In this document: positions 51,229-60,457 of the stretch, one piece after another | How the letters are laid out: every line of letters starts with the position of its first letter | Numbering within the stretch: position 1 is the first letter of the stretch | From: Caulochytrium protostelioides | Taxonomy: Eukaryota > Chytridiomycota > Caulochytriomycetes > Caulochytriales > Caulochytriaceae | Assembly: GCA_003615045.1 (NCBI GenBank) | Contig: ML014120.1 | Coordinates: 1-64,000 of the forward strand | Direction: 5' to 3' | DNA: 64,000 nt | Program-made: the position numbers and the translations under genes | The notes under the pieces: model-generated | What the model saw: the letters and a program-made list of their open reading frames with translations, nothing else | What the model was told of the DNA's origin: nothing | The model's database searches: none

Positions 51229-52902
51229 CTACCTCGGCCCGTCGTGCTGGTTGTAGAGCCCGATCGTGGTCTGGGCCACCGGCGTCTTGGTGCCGTTCAT
51301 GCCGCCGCGGCCGTGCTCGAGATGCTGGAGGTAGGCTTCGTCGATATCGCCCGTCACGTACTCGCCGTTGAACACGCTCACATCGAACTGGGCCATGAGC
51401 GGGCTGCGCGTGACGCCGGTAACGACTTCTTGCTGGCCGCCGAGCGACGGCCGCCGGTCGCTGCAGATGCCATTGACGCCCTTCAGCGTGAACGAGGAGT
51501 TCGGGTCGCCGCACCGCCGGACCGAGTCGATCAGCGCATCCAGCTTCTGGTAGATGACGCCGTCGGCGGCGATAAAGTCGGCGATGGCGGCCTCGTCGCG
51601 CTGGTAGGCGACGAGCTCGCCGCGCGTGGGCATGTCGATGCCGTACACGTTCGGGAAGCGGATCGGCGGGGCGCACGAGGCAATGAGCACGCGCTTCGCG
51701 CCAGCCTCGCGGGCCATCTGGACGATCTCCTTGGACGTCGTGCCCCGGACAATCGAGTCGTCCACGAGCAGCACGCACTTGTTGTGGAACTCGAGAGGCA
51801 TCGCGTTCAGCTTGCGGCGCACCGACTTGACGCGCTGCTGCTGCCCCGGCATGATGAACGTGCGTCCGATGTAGCGGTTCTTGATAAAGCCCTCGCGGTA
51901 GGGCACACCAAGGCGCGTGGCGACCTGCAGCGCCGACGAGCGGCTCGTGTCCGGCACCGGGATCACGACGTCGATCGTGTCGCCCGAGACAGCGAGATGG
52001 GCGCGGACCTGCTCCGCGAGCGCCTCGCCCATCGCGAGCCGCGACTGGTACACGCTGATACCGTCCATCACGGAGTCTGGTCGGGCAAAGTAGACGAACT
52101 CAAAGATGCACGGCGTGAAGGCGCGGGGCTCTGCGCACGCGCGGCGCACTACCGGCCCGGACCGCGGGATGATCACGCATTCGCCCGGCTGGACGTCTTC
52201 GAATTGGGTATACCCCTGCGCCGCGAGGGCGACGCTCTCGGAGGCCATCATGTAGTCATACCCGTCGGAGCCCGCCGCGGCGCCGGGCGAGCCGATGGCG
52301 GCGCGGCGGCGGCCGATCACGAGCGGCCGGATGCCGTGCGGGTCGCGGAAGCCCAGCAGGCCATACCCGGCGACCATGGCGACGCAGGCGAAGCCGCCGA
52401 CGCACTTCTTGAGCAGCCCCGTGGTCGCGGCAAACAGGTCGTCGTTGTCGATGCGGACCTTGTCGCCGAGCGAGAGTTCGTGGGCAAAGATGTTCAGTAG
52501 GATCTCGGAGTCGCTGTCGGTATTGACGTGGCGACGGGCGCTCTCGTCGAGGAACCGGCGCAGGGGCGCGGCATTGGTGAGGTTGCCGTTGTGGGCGAGC
52601 ACGAGCCCGAACGGGCTGTTCACATAGAACGGCTGCGCCTCCGAGTGGCTACTGGACCCGGCGGTCGGGTAGCGCACGTGGCCGCAGCCCATGCTGCCGA
52701 CGAGATCGGCGAGATGGCTCGCGGTAAAGACGTCACGGACCAGCCCGTTGCGCTTGTGCTGGTAGAGCCGGCCGCGCGCGCCGCAAGTGATGATGCCCGC
52801 GGCATCCTGGCCGCGGTGCTGCAGCACGCCGAGCCCCTCATACAGCTCGAGGGCAGCGGACGCATTGGCGTTCGCGAGAAGCACGCCGATGATACCGCAC
52901 AT
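51229..52902 (-). CDS. ADE4: Amidophosphoribosyltransferase, first enzyme of de novo purine synthesis
   Basis: A 557-residue enzyme that makes 5-phosphoribosylamine from PRPP and glutamine. The sequence starts MCGIIGVLL, so after Met removal Cys2 is the N-terminal nucleophile of the glutaminase domain. LQHRGQDAAGI, GHVRYPTAG and LAHNGNLTN complete that domain. The PRTase half has FEFVYFARPDS, IPVPDTSRSSALQVA, RTFIMPGQQQRVKSVRRKLNAM and the PRPP loop VLLVDDSIVRGTT (about 375-388). Several short inserts are present. It is cytosolic and normally feedback-inhibited by purine nucleotides. The gene converges on the eIF2B beta gene (281-base gap). The start is fixed by the nucleophile cysteine. Confidence 0.96.
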   Translation of the reverse strand: MCGIIGVLLANANASAALELYEGLGVLQHRGQDAAGIITCGARGRLYQHKRNGLVRDVFTASHLADLVGSMGCGHVRYPTAGSSSHSEAQPFYVNSPFGLVLAHNGNLTNAAPLRRFLDESARRHVNTDSDSEILLNIFAHELSLGDKVRIDNDDLFAATTGLLKKCVGGFACVAMVAGYGLLGFRDPHGIRPLVIGRRRAAIGSPGAAAGSDGYDYMMASESVALAAQGYTQFEDVQPGECVIIPRSGPVVRRACAEPRAFTPCIFEFVYFARPDSVMDGISVYQSRLAMGEALAEQVRAHLAVSGDTIDVVIPVPDTSRSSALQVATRLGVPYREGFIKNRYIGRTFIMPGQQQRVKSVRRKLNAMPLEFHNKCVLLVDDSIVRGTTSKEIVQMAREAGAKRVLIASCAPPIRFPNVYGIDMPTRGELVAYQRDEAAIADFIAADGVIYQKLDALIDSVRRCGDPNSSFTLKGVNGICSDRRPSLGGQQEVVTGVTRSPLMAQFDVSVFNGEYVTGDIDEAYLQHLEHGRGGMNGTKTPVAQTTIGLYNQHDGPR

Positions 52903-53163
52903 GATGGAATCAGTGTCGAGGCGTGGTCTTCGTCGTCGTCGTGATGGCCGTACGTATGACGGCGATCGCGCCGGAAACAGGAGATGATGTCGGAGTTTTT
53001 TCGGCGCCGATCGTGGTGATAGGGGATCAGGTCACGATACAGCGGGGGGCCAGGGGAGTAGCAGAAAGGGGGCCAATCGGTCGTCGGCGTTAGATCGGCC
53101 ACGTCGCTCAAAAAAAATCCACAATCTTTCCGCGAGAAGACGTGCTCGACTGATGGAGATCGA

Positions 53164-53176
53164 CCAATCAACCAAT
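53164..53176 (+). promoter_or_regulatory. Paired CCAAT boxes upstream of ADE4
   Basis: Two CCAAT motifs eight bases apart (CCAATCAACCAAT) lie 260 bases upstream of the ADE4 start codon, in reverse orientation to that gene. The fungal HAP/NF-Y complex binds CCAAT in either orientation. This is inference from sequence only. Confidence 0.35.
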
Positions 53177-53379
53177 CTCTGCGGTATCTAAGACAACCAG
53201 GGGCTCGGGGATCAGCAGTCCACAAAGAACGATCCCGAGGTCTGCACCCTGATGCGGTCACGGAGGTCTCGTCCCTCCCCGGCCAGCACATGAATTGCCA
53301 AGCGCCGCCACCGATCGACCCCCCCTCACCCATCAAAATCGACGGTTTCCGGCGCTCGCGCTCCGGCCTGCAGCCTCGG

Positions 53380-53408
53380 CTCTCTCTCCCTCTCTCTCTC
53401 TCTCTCTC
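53380..53408. repeat. CT dinucleotide microsatellite
   Basis: A near-perfect ct repeat of about 29 bases, interrupted by one ccc. It could be a GAGA-type promoter element for ADE4 or plain slippage sequence. Confidence 0.85.
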
Positions 53409-53596
53409 GGCCCTCGCTCTGCCAGCACCGACCGGCCACGGACCCCGCGCATCGTCGGACGCCGGCGGACACCGTCCCAAGACAACAGCGCGCCGCATCC
53501 GCCGCGGCGGCAAGACCCGCACCTGGCCTCGCGGGTCCGTCGTCGCGCACGCGGGCGATGCCGGAGCGCCGCCTTTTATGCATCGGATCGTGCTAA

Positions 53597-53628
<32 letters not shown>

Positions 53629-54308
53629 ACATCGGGCGGAGTCCGCGGCCGCCTGCGGCGTGGCATGCGGGACGGCGTGGCGATGTGGCGACGTGGCGAG
53701 AGTGGGCCATCGCGGCGCATGGACGGGCGCGTCCGTCGGATGGGACCGCGTCGGCCCCATCCCGCGCCCGCCAGCGGAGACCTGCCCGCGGCTGCGAGGG
53801 GCGAGCGGGCCGCGCAGGGCCTTCGGAGGCCCGCGCCGCCCGCTCCGGCCTATCGCGGCGATAGCGCTGACGGCCCGCACGGCGTCCATCGCGCTGCCGG
53901 CGACCCCTGGACGGGCTTATCGCACGTCCGGATCCCTGGCGGCGTGCTCGTGTCGCTCGTGTCGTGGGCCGTGACGGAGCGAGAGGCCGGGTCTGGAAGG
54001 CCGAGACGGCGTTCCCCGGTGGCCCAGCACGAGGCGCTTCCGAAAGAATCCCGAGATGCATCGGCCATCATGCCAACGCACCAACGCCCAGGCTCGTCTC
54101 CATCCTCGGTCTCCCTCCTCGGCCTGCAGACGGCGCCCGTGTCGTGCATGGATCGGATGCAGCATGCAGCATGAAGAGGGGGGAGCGACCCATGCCAGGC
54201 CGTGTTGCCGGACCGTCCGGCGGTCCATGCCACGTCCATCATCACAGGGAGACCACGACGGACTTCTTCTTTTTTATACAATAACACAGGATCAGGCAAG
54301 GGGACGCG

Positions 54309-55382
54309 TTACGATGCGTGGACTGGCGCGGCCGTCGGCTGCGCAGGCATGCCCGCACCCGCGGCCGCCTGGGCGGCGGCCTGCGGCGCGAGCTGGGTCC
54401 ACTCGCCCTGCAGGTCCTGCTTCCACAGCGACACATGGTTGTCGCCGCACGCGACCGCCAGCAGGTTGCCCATCGCCGACCACGACACGTTCCAGACGAC
54501 ATCCGGGAAGGGCTCGGCGCGCAGCGGCGCATGCGACCACGTGCCGGTCCGCCGGTCCTGCGACCAGATGAGGACGCAGCGGTCCTGGCCGCAGGACGCG
54601 AGCAGACTCACGGGCAGGCCCATGTTGGGCGCCCATGCGACGCCGCGGACCCAGTCCGTGTGCGCGGTCAGCGGCGCCTCGGCCTCCCAAGCGCCGGTCG
54701 TCGGGTTCGGCGTCCACACCTTGATGAGGTTGTCGCAGCCGCCCGTCGCGAGCCGCTTGCCGGTCAGGTGCGCGGCGGGCAGGCTCGACGCGCCGGACGC
54801 GGTCGGCGGCGGGCCGCCCCCCGACGGCATGGTCGCGCCGTTGCTGTTGCCCGGAGTGGTGGCGGGCTGCTGCTCGAGCAGGGAGCCCGGCACATATGCG
54901 GGCGCCCAGGTGATGGTGTTGACGCCAATCGAGTGCGCCGGGAACTCGACGGAGTCCCACTCGCCGTCCTCGGGCCGGAACGTCAGGATCGACACCTTCG
55001 AGTCGGACGAGGCGCACGCCAGGACGAGACCATACTCGTGGGGTGCCCACGCAATCGCGTTGACGGACGCCGCGTGGACCGCGTGCTCCTTGACCTGGGT
55101 CCAGGTGTTGTTGAGGTTGCGCCAGATCAGGACGCGCGCGTCGTAGCCGCAGGACGCGAGGATCTGGCCGAACTTGGGGTGCGCCCACGCGACCTGCCAC
55201 ACGGGGCCCTGGTGGCCGTGCAGCGTTTCGAGCGGCGTCTGGCGGTCTCCGCTCACCTCGAACAGCCGCACCGTCGCGTCCGAGGAGCACGTGGCAAGCA
55301 CCTTGCCGTAGTAGTCCAGCTGGGCATCGTGGATCACGTCTTCGTGCTGGGTCTCCAGCGTGTTCATCGTCTTGGTCGCCAT
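54309..55382 (-). CDS. SEC13: Sec13, COPII outer-coat and nuclear-pore WD40 protein
   Basis: A 357-residue beta-propeller. MNTLETQHEDVIHDAQLDYYGKVLATCSSD is the standard Sec13 N terminus (human [29 protein letters not shown]). Later blades show GPVWQVAWAHPKFGQILASCGYD, VNAIAWAPHEYGLVLACASSD, GGCDNLIKVW, DWVRGVAWAPNMGLP and VVWNVSWSAMGNLLAVACGDNHVSLWK. Sec13 pairs with Sec31 in COPII vesicle coats, with Nup145C in the nuclear pore and with SEA/GATOR2. A roughly 30-residue Gly/Pro/Ser insert after PGSLLEQQP lies in an inter-blade loop. The ATG at 55382 matches the family start. The frame is open 131 codons further upstream, but that extension is non-homologous and begins without an ATG. Confidence 0.96.
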   Translation of the reverse strand: MATKTMNTLETQHEDVIHDAQLDYYGKVLATCSSDATVRLFEVSGDRQTPLETLHGHQGPVWQVAWAHPKFGQILASCGYDARVLIWRNLNNTWTQVKEHAVHAASVNAIAWAPHEYGLVLACASSDSKVSILTFRPEDGEWDSVEFPAHSIGVNTITWAPAYVPGSLLEQQPATTPGNSNGATMPSGGGPPPTASGASSLPAAHLTGKRLATGGCDNLIKVWTPNPTTGAWEAEAPLTAHTDWVRGVAWAPNMGLPVSLLASCGQDRCVLIWSQDRRTGTWSHAPLRAEPFPDVVWNVSWSAMGNLLAVACGDNHVSLWKQDLQGEWTQLAPQAAAQAAAGAGMPAQPTAAPVHAS

Positions 55383-56182
55383 CGCGGCTGCGGCAGGGGG
55401 GAGGCCGGGTCCGCCGATCGACGCTCTACGCACGCGTACGGGCGCGTGTCGCCCTATCGATCGCTGACGGGCCGAAAAGGAACAACCGACGCGCGCCGGA
55501 GCGGTCGCTTCGTCGGATGCTATTGCTGGCTGGACTCGCTGGACTCGCTGGACACGTGGGTCACCGGCGTCGTCACCAATGAGGAGCGAGTCGAGTCGAC
55601 CGTGAATCAGATGGAGACCTGCTGCAGAGGGACAGAGAACCACGGAAAGGTCCAGGGGAAGGTCGCGGCCACGCGGTCCGGCGAGCCCCCGAGCGTTCCG
55701 CGAGCGAGGCCACGCGGCCAGCCACGCGGCCGACCACGTGGCCGCACCGACGCGGCATCTCCGCCGGTAACACAACGATGCTCATCACATCGCGAACGCC
55801 TTATCAGCGATGTTTCCAGACGGCGGCCATCGCGACCGGACGAGGATCGACGGCGGGCGAGCCGGCGAGAGCGGCGACTGCGCAGCGCCGGTCCCGGCGA
55901 GGCTGCGCCGCGCCGCCGCCGCCGCCGGGCAGCAGCCGGGTCGCCCGCCCATGCACCCGCCGCCGCGGCTTGGCATTCGGCGGCCGCTTGCGCGTTTGAC
56001 CCGCGGCCCGGCGGCGGCGTGCACGGCGCATGCGGCGGCGTGCAGGAGACCTTCGGCACCAGGCCCTGGCTGGATCTCCATCTCCCCCACTCAGCTCGTG
56101 CATCCAGGCGCCACGCACCCAAGACCCGCTCGACTCGTCGTCTCGACCAGTGCGCGACGTCGCATCGACTTTATTTCTTGGT
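55383..56182. other. Intergenic spacer between Sec13 and the PPR-like gene
   Basis: 800 bases between two minus-strand genes. It should carry the Sec13 promoter and the 3' end of the upstream gene. No coding region is supported. Confidence 0.55.
56170..56175 (-). terminator. AATAAA polyadenylation signal of PPR-like gene
   Basis: On the minus strand AATAAA begins eight bases after the TAA stop. As with eIF2B beta, the 3' signal almost abuts the coding sequence. Confidence 0.5.
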
Positions 56183-57946
56183 TTACAGGGAAACGTGGGC
56201 GAGCGCCGCGTCAGACGTCGCGAGGACGGCATGGGCTTTGTCGACGCGGCCCTGGCCGCGGTACTGCATGGCGAGACCGTGCAGGACGGCCGGCGTCAAG
56301 GTCATGCCCTCGGCCAGCGCTTCCAGAAAGATCGATTCGGCCGCGTCAGCCAGATCGAGATCCAAGCAGGCTTGCAGGGCGCCCGAGAGCGCGCCAGGCG
56401 TGCGGAATGCGGTTGCGGCGAACGACGCCGACGACGCAAGCGAGGCCGAGGACCGGCCCCAGACCAACGCGATCCCGTGCTCAGCGCGTGGCGGCCGCCG
56501 GTGGCACGGGTCTGTGCCCATCGCGTCGGCGCGGCCCACGTGGAGCGGACCATCGGGTAGCACCAAGCTGACGACAAAGCGGTTGAGCTGCTCAGCGCGG
56601 CTGAGGCCTGGCAGGTGCGGCGCAAGTCGGCGGTAGGCCGCGGCGACGTCGCGAACGACCGCACAGGCCGGGGCTACGTAGGTCTCCGGCAGTCGCGGGA
56701 GCACCTGCAGACAGGCCGCGAGCGCCGGGCCGGGCAGCGGCGCGCCGAGGGCCAGCGCCGCGTCGGCGGCGTCGGGGGCCACCGGCCGCGAGATGTGGAG
56801 GGCGCCCTGCTGCCGCAGCTCGCGCTTCAGCACGGAGGCGACCAGCGTCTCGGAGAGCATCAACGAGGGTCGCGCAGCGCTCGTCGGCGGCGGCGGCGGC
56901 GGGGACGACGACGACGACGACGACGACCGCGGCGCCCACGGGATCGCAAACGCCGCCGGCGGACGGAGCTGCGTCTGCACATCGCGCGCCGGCAGAGAGG
57001 CGTGGCAGTGGTGCCATGCCTCGCTGAGCGCCGCATGCGCCTGCGTGCGGGCGGACGCCGTGGATGCCGCGGAGGCGGCGGCTTCGTAGGCATCCAGCAG
57101 CCGCCGCACATGGCCCATATCGCCGAATCGCGCGTACGCGGCTACCAGCACGGGCGGCGGGACGGTGTCCTCCTGAGTCTCGCGGCGCGCTTCGGCAAGC
57201 AGCGCCTCAATCTGCTGGACGTAGTGCCGAACCGAGGGGATATCGTAGGCTTGCACGGCGGCGGTAAGCAACGGGATGTAGACGGCGCAGCGCGTCTCCC
57301 GCCGGCGCGCGGGCGGCATCGCGGCCGCGTCGCGCTCCATCGCCTTGACGGACGCCGCGAGCGCTGTCATGGCGCCCGTCTTGAGCATCCACCGCGTCGC
57401 GGCGGCGCGCACCGTCGGCGTCGCAGCGAGGTCCCATGCCGCGGCGTCCCGCATCACTGCGTCGGCCTCGGCAGCGGCCGCATCGCGGTCCTGCGTGGAG
57501 GCCGTGTACCGCGCCGCGGCGGCGTCCAGCGCCGCGGCCAGCGCGTCCGCGACCGTCTGCCGCTCAGCGGCGAGCGTCGCGGGTTGGGCGGTTTCGGACG
57601 CCGTCGCGGCATCGTCGTCAACGACATCGTCCGCTTCGTCCGCTTCGACCGCTTCCACCAGCTCGACGGCCTCGGAAGCATCCACGAACGCGCTGGCTGC
57701 GGCCGCTCCGACATGCTGGGCACGCGAGCCGCACGTGCCGTGGGGCGTCGGCCGCAGCGCCGTCCTGGGCCAGGGCCGCGGTCGCAGTCGCGATCTGGAG
57801 GGCCATGGCGACGGCGGGGATATTGGCCATAGCCACGGCGGGCATGGCCCGATGGAGACGGCGGATGCCGTCGCGGTGGACGCTGGACGCCGTCGCGGCG
57901 ATGACGAATGCCACGATCGGGCAGCCTGGCGCCAAGGGACCCGCAT
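56183..57946 (-). CDS. Helical-repeat (PPR/TPR-like) protein, probably mitochondrial
   Basis: A 587-residue, mostly alpha-helical protein. The N terminus from the ATG at 57946 (MRVPWRQAARSWHSSSPRRR) is rich in Arg and Ser and lacks acids, as in mitochondrial presequences. Helical pairs resembling pentatricopeptide repeats are seen: VPPPVLVAAYARFGDMGHVRRLLDAYEAA, TRCAVYIPLLTAAVQAYDIPSVRHYVQQIE, GALQACLDLDLADAAESIFLEALAEG, and LTPAVLHGLAMQYRGQGRVDKAHAVLATSD. Poly-Ser/Pro loops separate them. PPR proteins bind organellar RNA; a specific target cannot be named. The frame is open 90 codons upstream to a GTG, and that part is not convincing. The acidic stretch at about 85-115 is unusual. A divergent or spliced N terminus remains possible. 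Confidence 0.6.
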   Translation of the reverse strand: MRVPWRQAARSWHSSSPRRRPASTATASAVSIGPCPPWLWPISPPSPWPSRSRLRPRPWPRTALRPTPHGTCGSRAQHVGAAAASAFVDASEAVELVEAVEADEADDVVDDDAATASETAQPATLAAERQTVADALAAALDAAAARYTASTQDRDAAAAEADAVMRDAAAWDLAATPTVRAAATRWMLKTGAMTALAASVKAMERDAAAMPPARRRETRCAVYIPLLTAAVQAYDIPSVRHYVQQIEALLAEARRETQEDTVPPPVLVAAYARFGDMGHVRRLLDAYEAAASAASTASARTQAHAALSEAWHHCHASLPARDVQTQLRPPAAFAIPWAPRSSSSSSSSPPPPPPTSAARPSLMLSETLVASVLKRELRQQGALHISRPVAPDAADAALALGAPLPGPALAACLQVLPRLPETYVAPACAVVRDVAAAYRRLAPHLPGLSRAEQLNRFVVSLVLPDGPLHVGRADAMGTDPCHRRPPRAEHGIALVWGRSSASLASSASFAATAFRTPGALSGALQACLDLDLADAAESIFLEALAEGMTLTPAVLHGLAMQYRGQGRVDKAHAVLATSDAALAHVSL

Positions 57947-59307
57947 GGTGGCCAGCGTGGATGGGCAGCAGTCACACGATCGGTTCTCGGCGCGGGTATG
58001 GCCGACCCACCTATCGACGCGGCTGCCGACCCACCTCTCGGCGCACCCACGTGACACCGGAATGGTTGAATGGTCTAATGCAACGATGAAAGCGTCATTC
58101 TGGATGCGGCGGGCGGGGGTATCGAGCGGGAGAGGGCGAGTCCACGATGGCGGCAGGCACGGGCCCAGTGGCGGCACAAGCCTTTGGCGGTCGGAGATCC
58201 CGCTGAGAAGGGTCACGAACGCAGGACAAATAAGTCTATAGCGGGCTTCAAAATAAATAGCGCCTACGAGCTGAGATGAACACAGGCTTTGTTAACGGGA
58301 GGCATGATACGTACTCTCCACGGGACATGTGAGCAGACAAGCATGACACCGGCGTCCCGGGGATGGAGAGTGAGACGGCTACCCCATTTGGAAAAAAAAA
58401 AAAGTCCGATAGCAAAAGTAGGGCCGGCGCCCCCCTAAGCGTCACGCCTCATGGCGGAAGGAGAAAGCGATTGAAAGGACATCGATCGAGAGAAGCCATG
58501 CGGTATCAAGGGCATCGCGAGCACATGGCGAATGATTGTACTGATCTGCCGATTGATCTTTCTGGCGGTTGTGTTTTGGAAATCGAGTTCCTGTCGAGAC
58601 GCATTAACCGTCTCTGCAAGTCCTGTCATTCCCTCTATGTATTCCGGGCGGCCATCAAAGCATCGTCCGGAGCTGATGATGGACCTACCCGAAAAGCACA
58701 TGAAGTGTGGGGAGAGTCACGATGGCCGCACCTCATATCGGCATCCGTCATCCGCATCCGTAGGAGAAGGCCGCCCTGGCCACCGACAAGTCTGACCGCG
58801 GCGCGGCCGCAGGCTGAAAGGCGACGGCTCCGCACCGAGAGAGGACAGTTCCAGAGGCCGAACATCCATCGTGTTCGGCGCCACCCATGCGGAGGGTCGG
58901 ATCTCGGGTGCGGGAAGCATGAGCTCGATCATCCGTCGGGGGAGGACCACCGACCCCTGGCCCGAGCGAACGGGGCCGTCGCCGACAACGACGAAGATGG
59001 ACGGGGCACGGGCGCAGCTTGCACTGGGCCGCGGCCACCACGTCATGGGCCGCGGCCAGCTGCACCCCTACTTAAGCGCCAGGGCGGACGCGCCGGGGCA
59101 GCGATCGCCCTCCATGGGCCGCCCTGCCGAAGATCATCGTGGAGACGTCCCTTGGATCCGCGGATCATGTCGCCCAAGCGCCGCGGCGCGCCATGGCCGT
59201 TCTTGGTCTCTTTGTTCTCGACTCGGCCACATTACCGATTGCCGCTTGCCGACTCTCTGCTGCTGCTCTCATCTTGACGACGTGATTGCCCCGCTCCACG
59301 TATCGCG
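57947..59307. other. Divergent intergenic region between PPR-like and PGLS genes
   Basis: About 1.36 kb with two divergent promoters. An AATAAA at 58252-58257 and A-run at 58390-58403 lie in an AT-richer patch. A 304-codon plus-strand frame (58363-59277) has no domain and no G/C third-position bias in its first half. Confidence 0.5.
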
Positions 59308-60132
59308 ATGCCGTCGTCGCCCACCGCACCCACATTCGTGAGCAACGCGTCGTGCGAGGAGACGGCGCGCGTGCTCGGTGAGTATGTGCTACGGCACGCG
59401 CGCGAGGCGATCCGCACCCGCGGCGCCTTCTCGGTCGCCATCTCGGGCGGCTCGCTGCCCAAGCAGCTCGGCGAGGGCCTGCTGAAGGCGCTGCCGACCG
59501 CCGCATCGCGCCAGGCGACCGACGTCGCCATGGCGTCGTGGACGTTCCTACTCGCCGACGAGCGCTGCGTGCCGCACACGCACGACGACTCGAACTTCGC
59601 GCTCGTGAAGCAGCACGTGCTGGATCCGCTCGGCGTGCCCGTGGCGCAGTGCCTCACGCTGCAGGGCGGCGACGCGCCGGACGCCGACGCTGCGACGATG
59701 CAGAAGCAGCACGAGGCCCTGGGCCGCGCGTACGAGGAATCGATGCGCCGCCACGCAGTGTTCCGCGAGGCGTCGCAGGCGGGCACGATGCCCCAGATCG
59801 ACGTCGTGCTGCTCGGGATGGGCCCCGACGGGCACACGTGCTCGCTGTTCCCCGGCCACCCGCTGCTGGACGCCGACCACGCGCGCTGGATCGTGTCGCT
59901 GAACGACTCGCCCAAGCCGCCGCCCGCGCGCATCACGCTGACGCTGCCGGTCGTCAACGCCGGCCGCAACGTCGCGTTTGTCGCTACGGGCGAGGGCAAG
60001 GCCGAGGCGCTGCGCCGCATCATCGACGAAGGCGAGAGCCTGCCGGCGGGCCGCGTGCGTCCCACCAACGGCACGAGCGTCACCTGGTTCGTCGACCCGC
60101 CCGCCATGAGCCAGTGCAAGGCCCACATCTGA
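59308..60132 (+). CDS. PGLS: 6-phosphogluconolactonase
   Basis: A 274-residue enzyme of the oxidative pentose-phosphate pathway, hydrolysing 6-phosphogluconolactone. Family marks in order: FSVAISGGSLPKQL (about 41-54), FLLADERCVPHTHDDSNFALVKQHVL, IDVVLLGMGPDGHTCSLFPGHP (about 164-185; the GMGPDGHTxSLFP signature), and ARITLTLPVVNAGRNVAFVATGEGKA. Length is close to human PGLS (258). The ATG at 59308 is in a fair context and leaves a complete fold. It is cytosolic, and converges on the eL20 gene with 325 bases between stops. Confidence 0.96.
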   Translation: MPSSPTAPTFVSNASCEETARVLGEYVLRHAREAIRTRGAFSVAISGGSLPKQLGEGLLKALPTAASRQATDVAMASWTFLLADERCVPHTHDDSNFALVKQHVLDPLGVPVAQCLTLQGGDAPDADAATMQKQHEALGRAYEESMRRHAVFREASQAGTMPQIDVVLLGMGPDGHTCSLFPGHPLLDADHARWIVSLNDSPKPPPARITLTLPVVNAGRNVAFVATGEGKAEALRRIIDEGESLPAGRVRPTNGTSVTWFVDPPAMSQCKAHI

Positions 60133-60457
60133 TGTCGTTCCGCCGCGCCACGAGTGGATGTACGCAACGAGTCATCCCAGACCTCGGGCATCCGATCCAC
60201 CAACAGCCTCCATCACCGGGTCGGCCATCGCTATCTCCGGGGACGATCGCCATCTGCTTCGGAATGTAAAAAGGGCAAAAACATGACATTGTGTTTCTAG
60301 GAAGAGAGAAAGAGGGAGAGGCGGACCGGCTCGTGGCGGCAGAACCACAGAAAGCGTAGCACGCGATACACGAGAGACGATCGCCCACGCCGCCGCGACC
60401 GCGACAGCGCTCTTGCCAGCCTCCCGGCGACACCCGATGCAACGCGGAGAACGCCGC
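60133..60457. other. 3' intergenic spacer between convergent PGLS and eL20 genes
   Basis: 325 bases with no open frame of interest and no canonical AATAAA on either strand. It carries both 3' UTRs. Confidence 0.5.

Larger units (their letters stand above)
52903..54308. other. Intergenic region upstream of ADE4, no gene supported
   Basis: About 1.4 kb. The part near ADE4 is less GC-rich and carries two CCAAT boxes (53164-53176). Further out are a CT dinucleotide tract (53380-53408) and a CCG run (about 53597-53627). A 294-codon plus-strand frame and its antisense partners are Pro/Arg/Gly-rich with no domain. Confidence 0.55.

Noticed and set aside
53290-54174. 294-codon plus-strand ORF upstream of ADE4
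   Set aside because: Pro/Arg/Gly-rich, runs through CT and CCG simple repeats, and overlaps other equally open frames.
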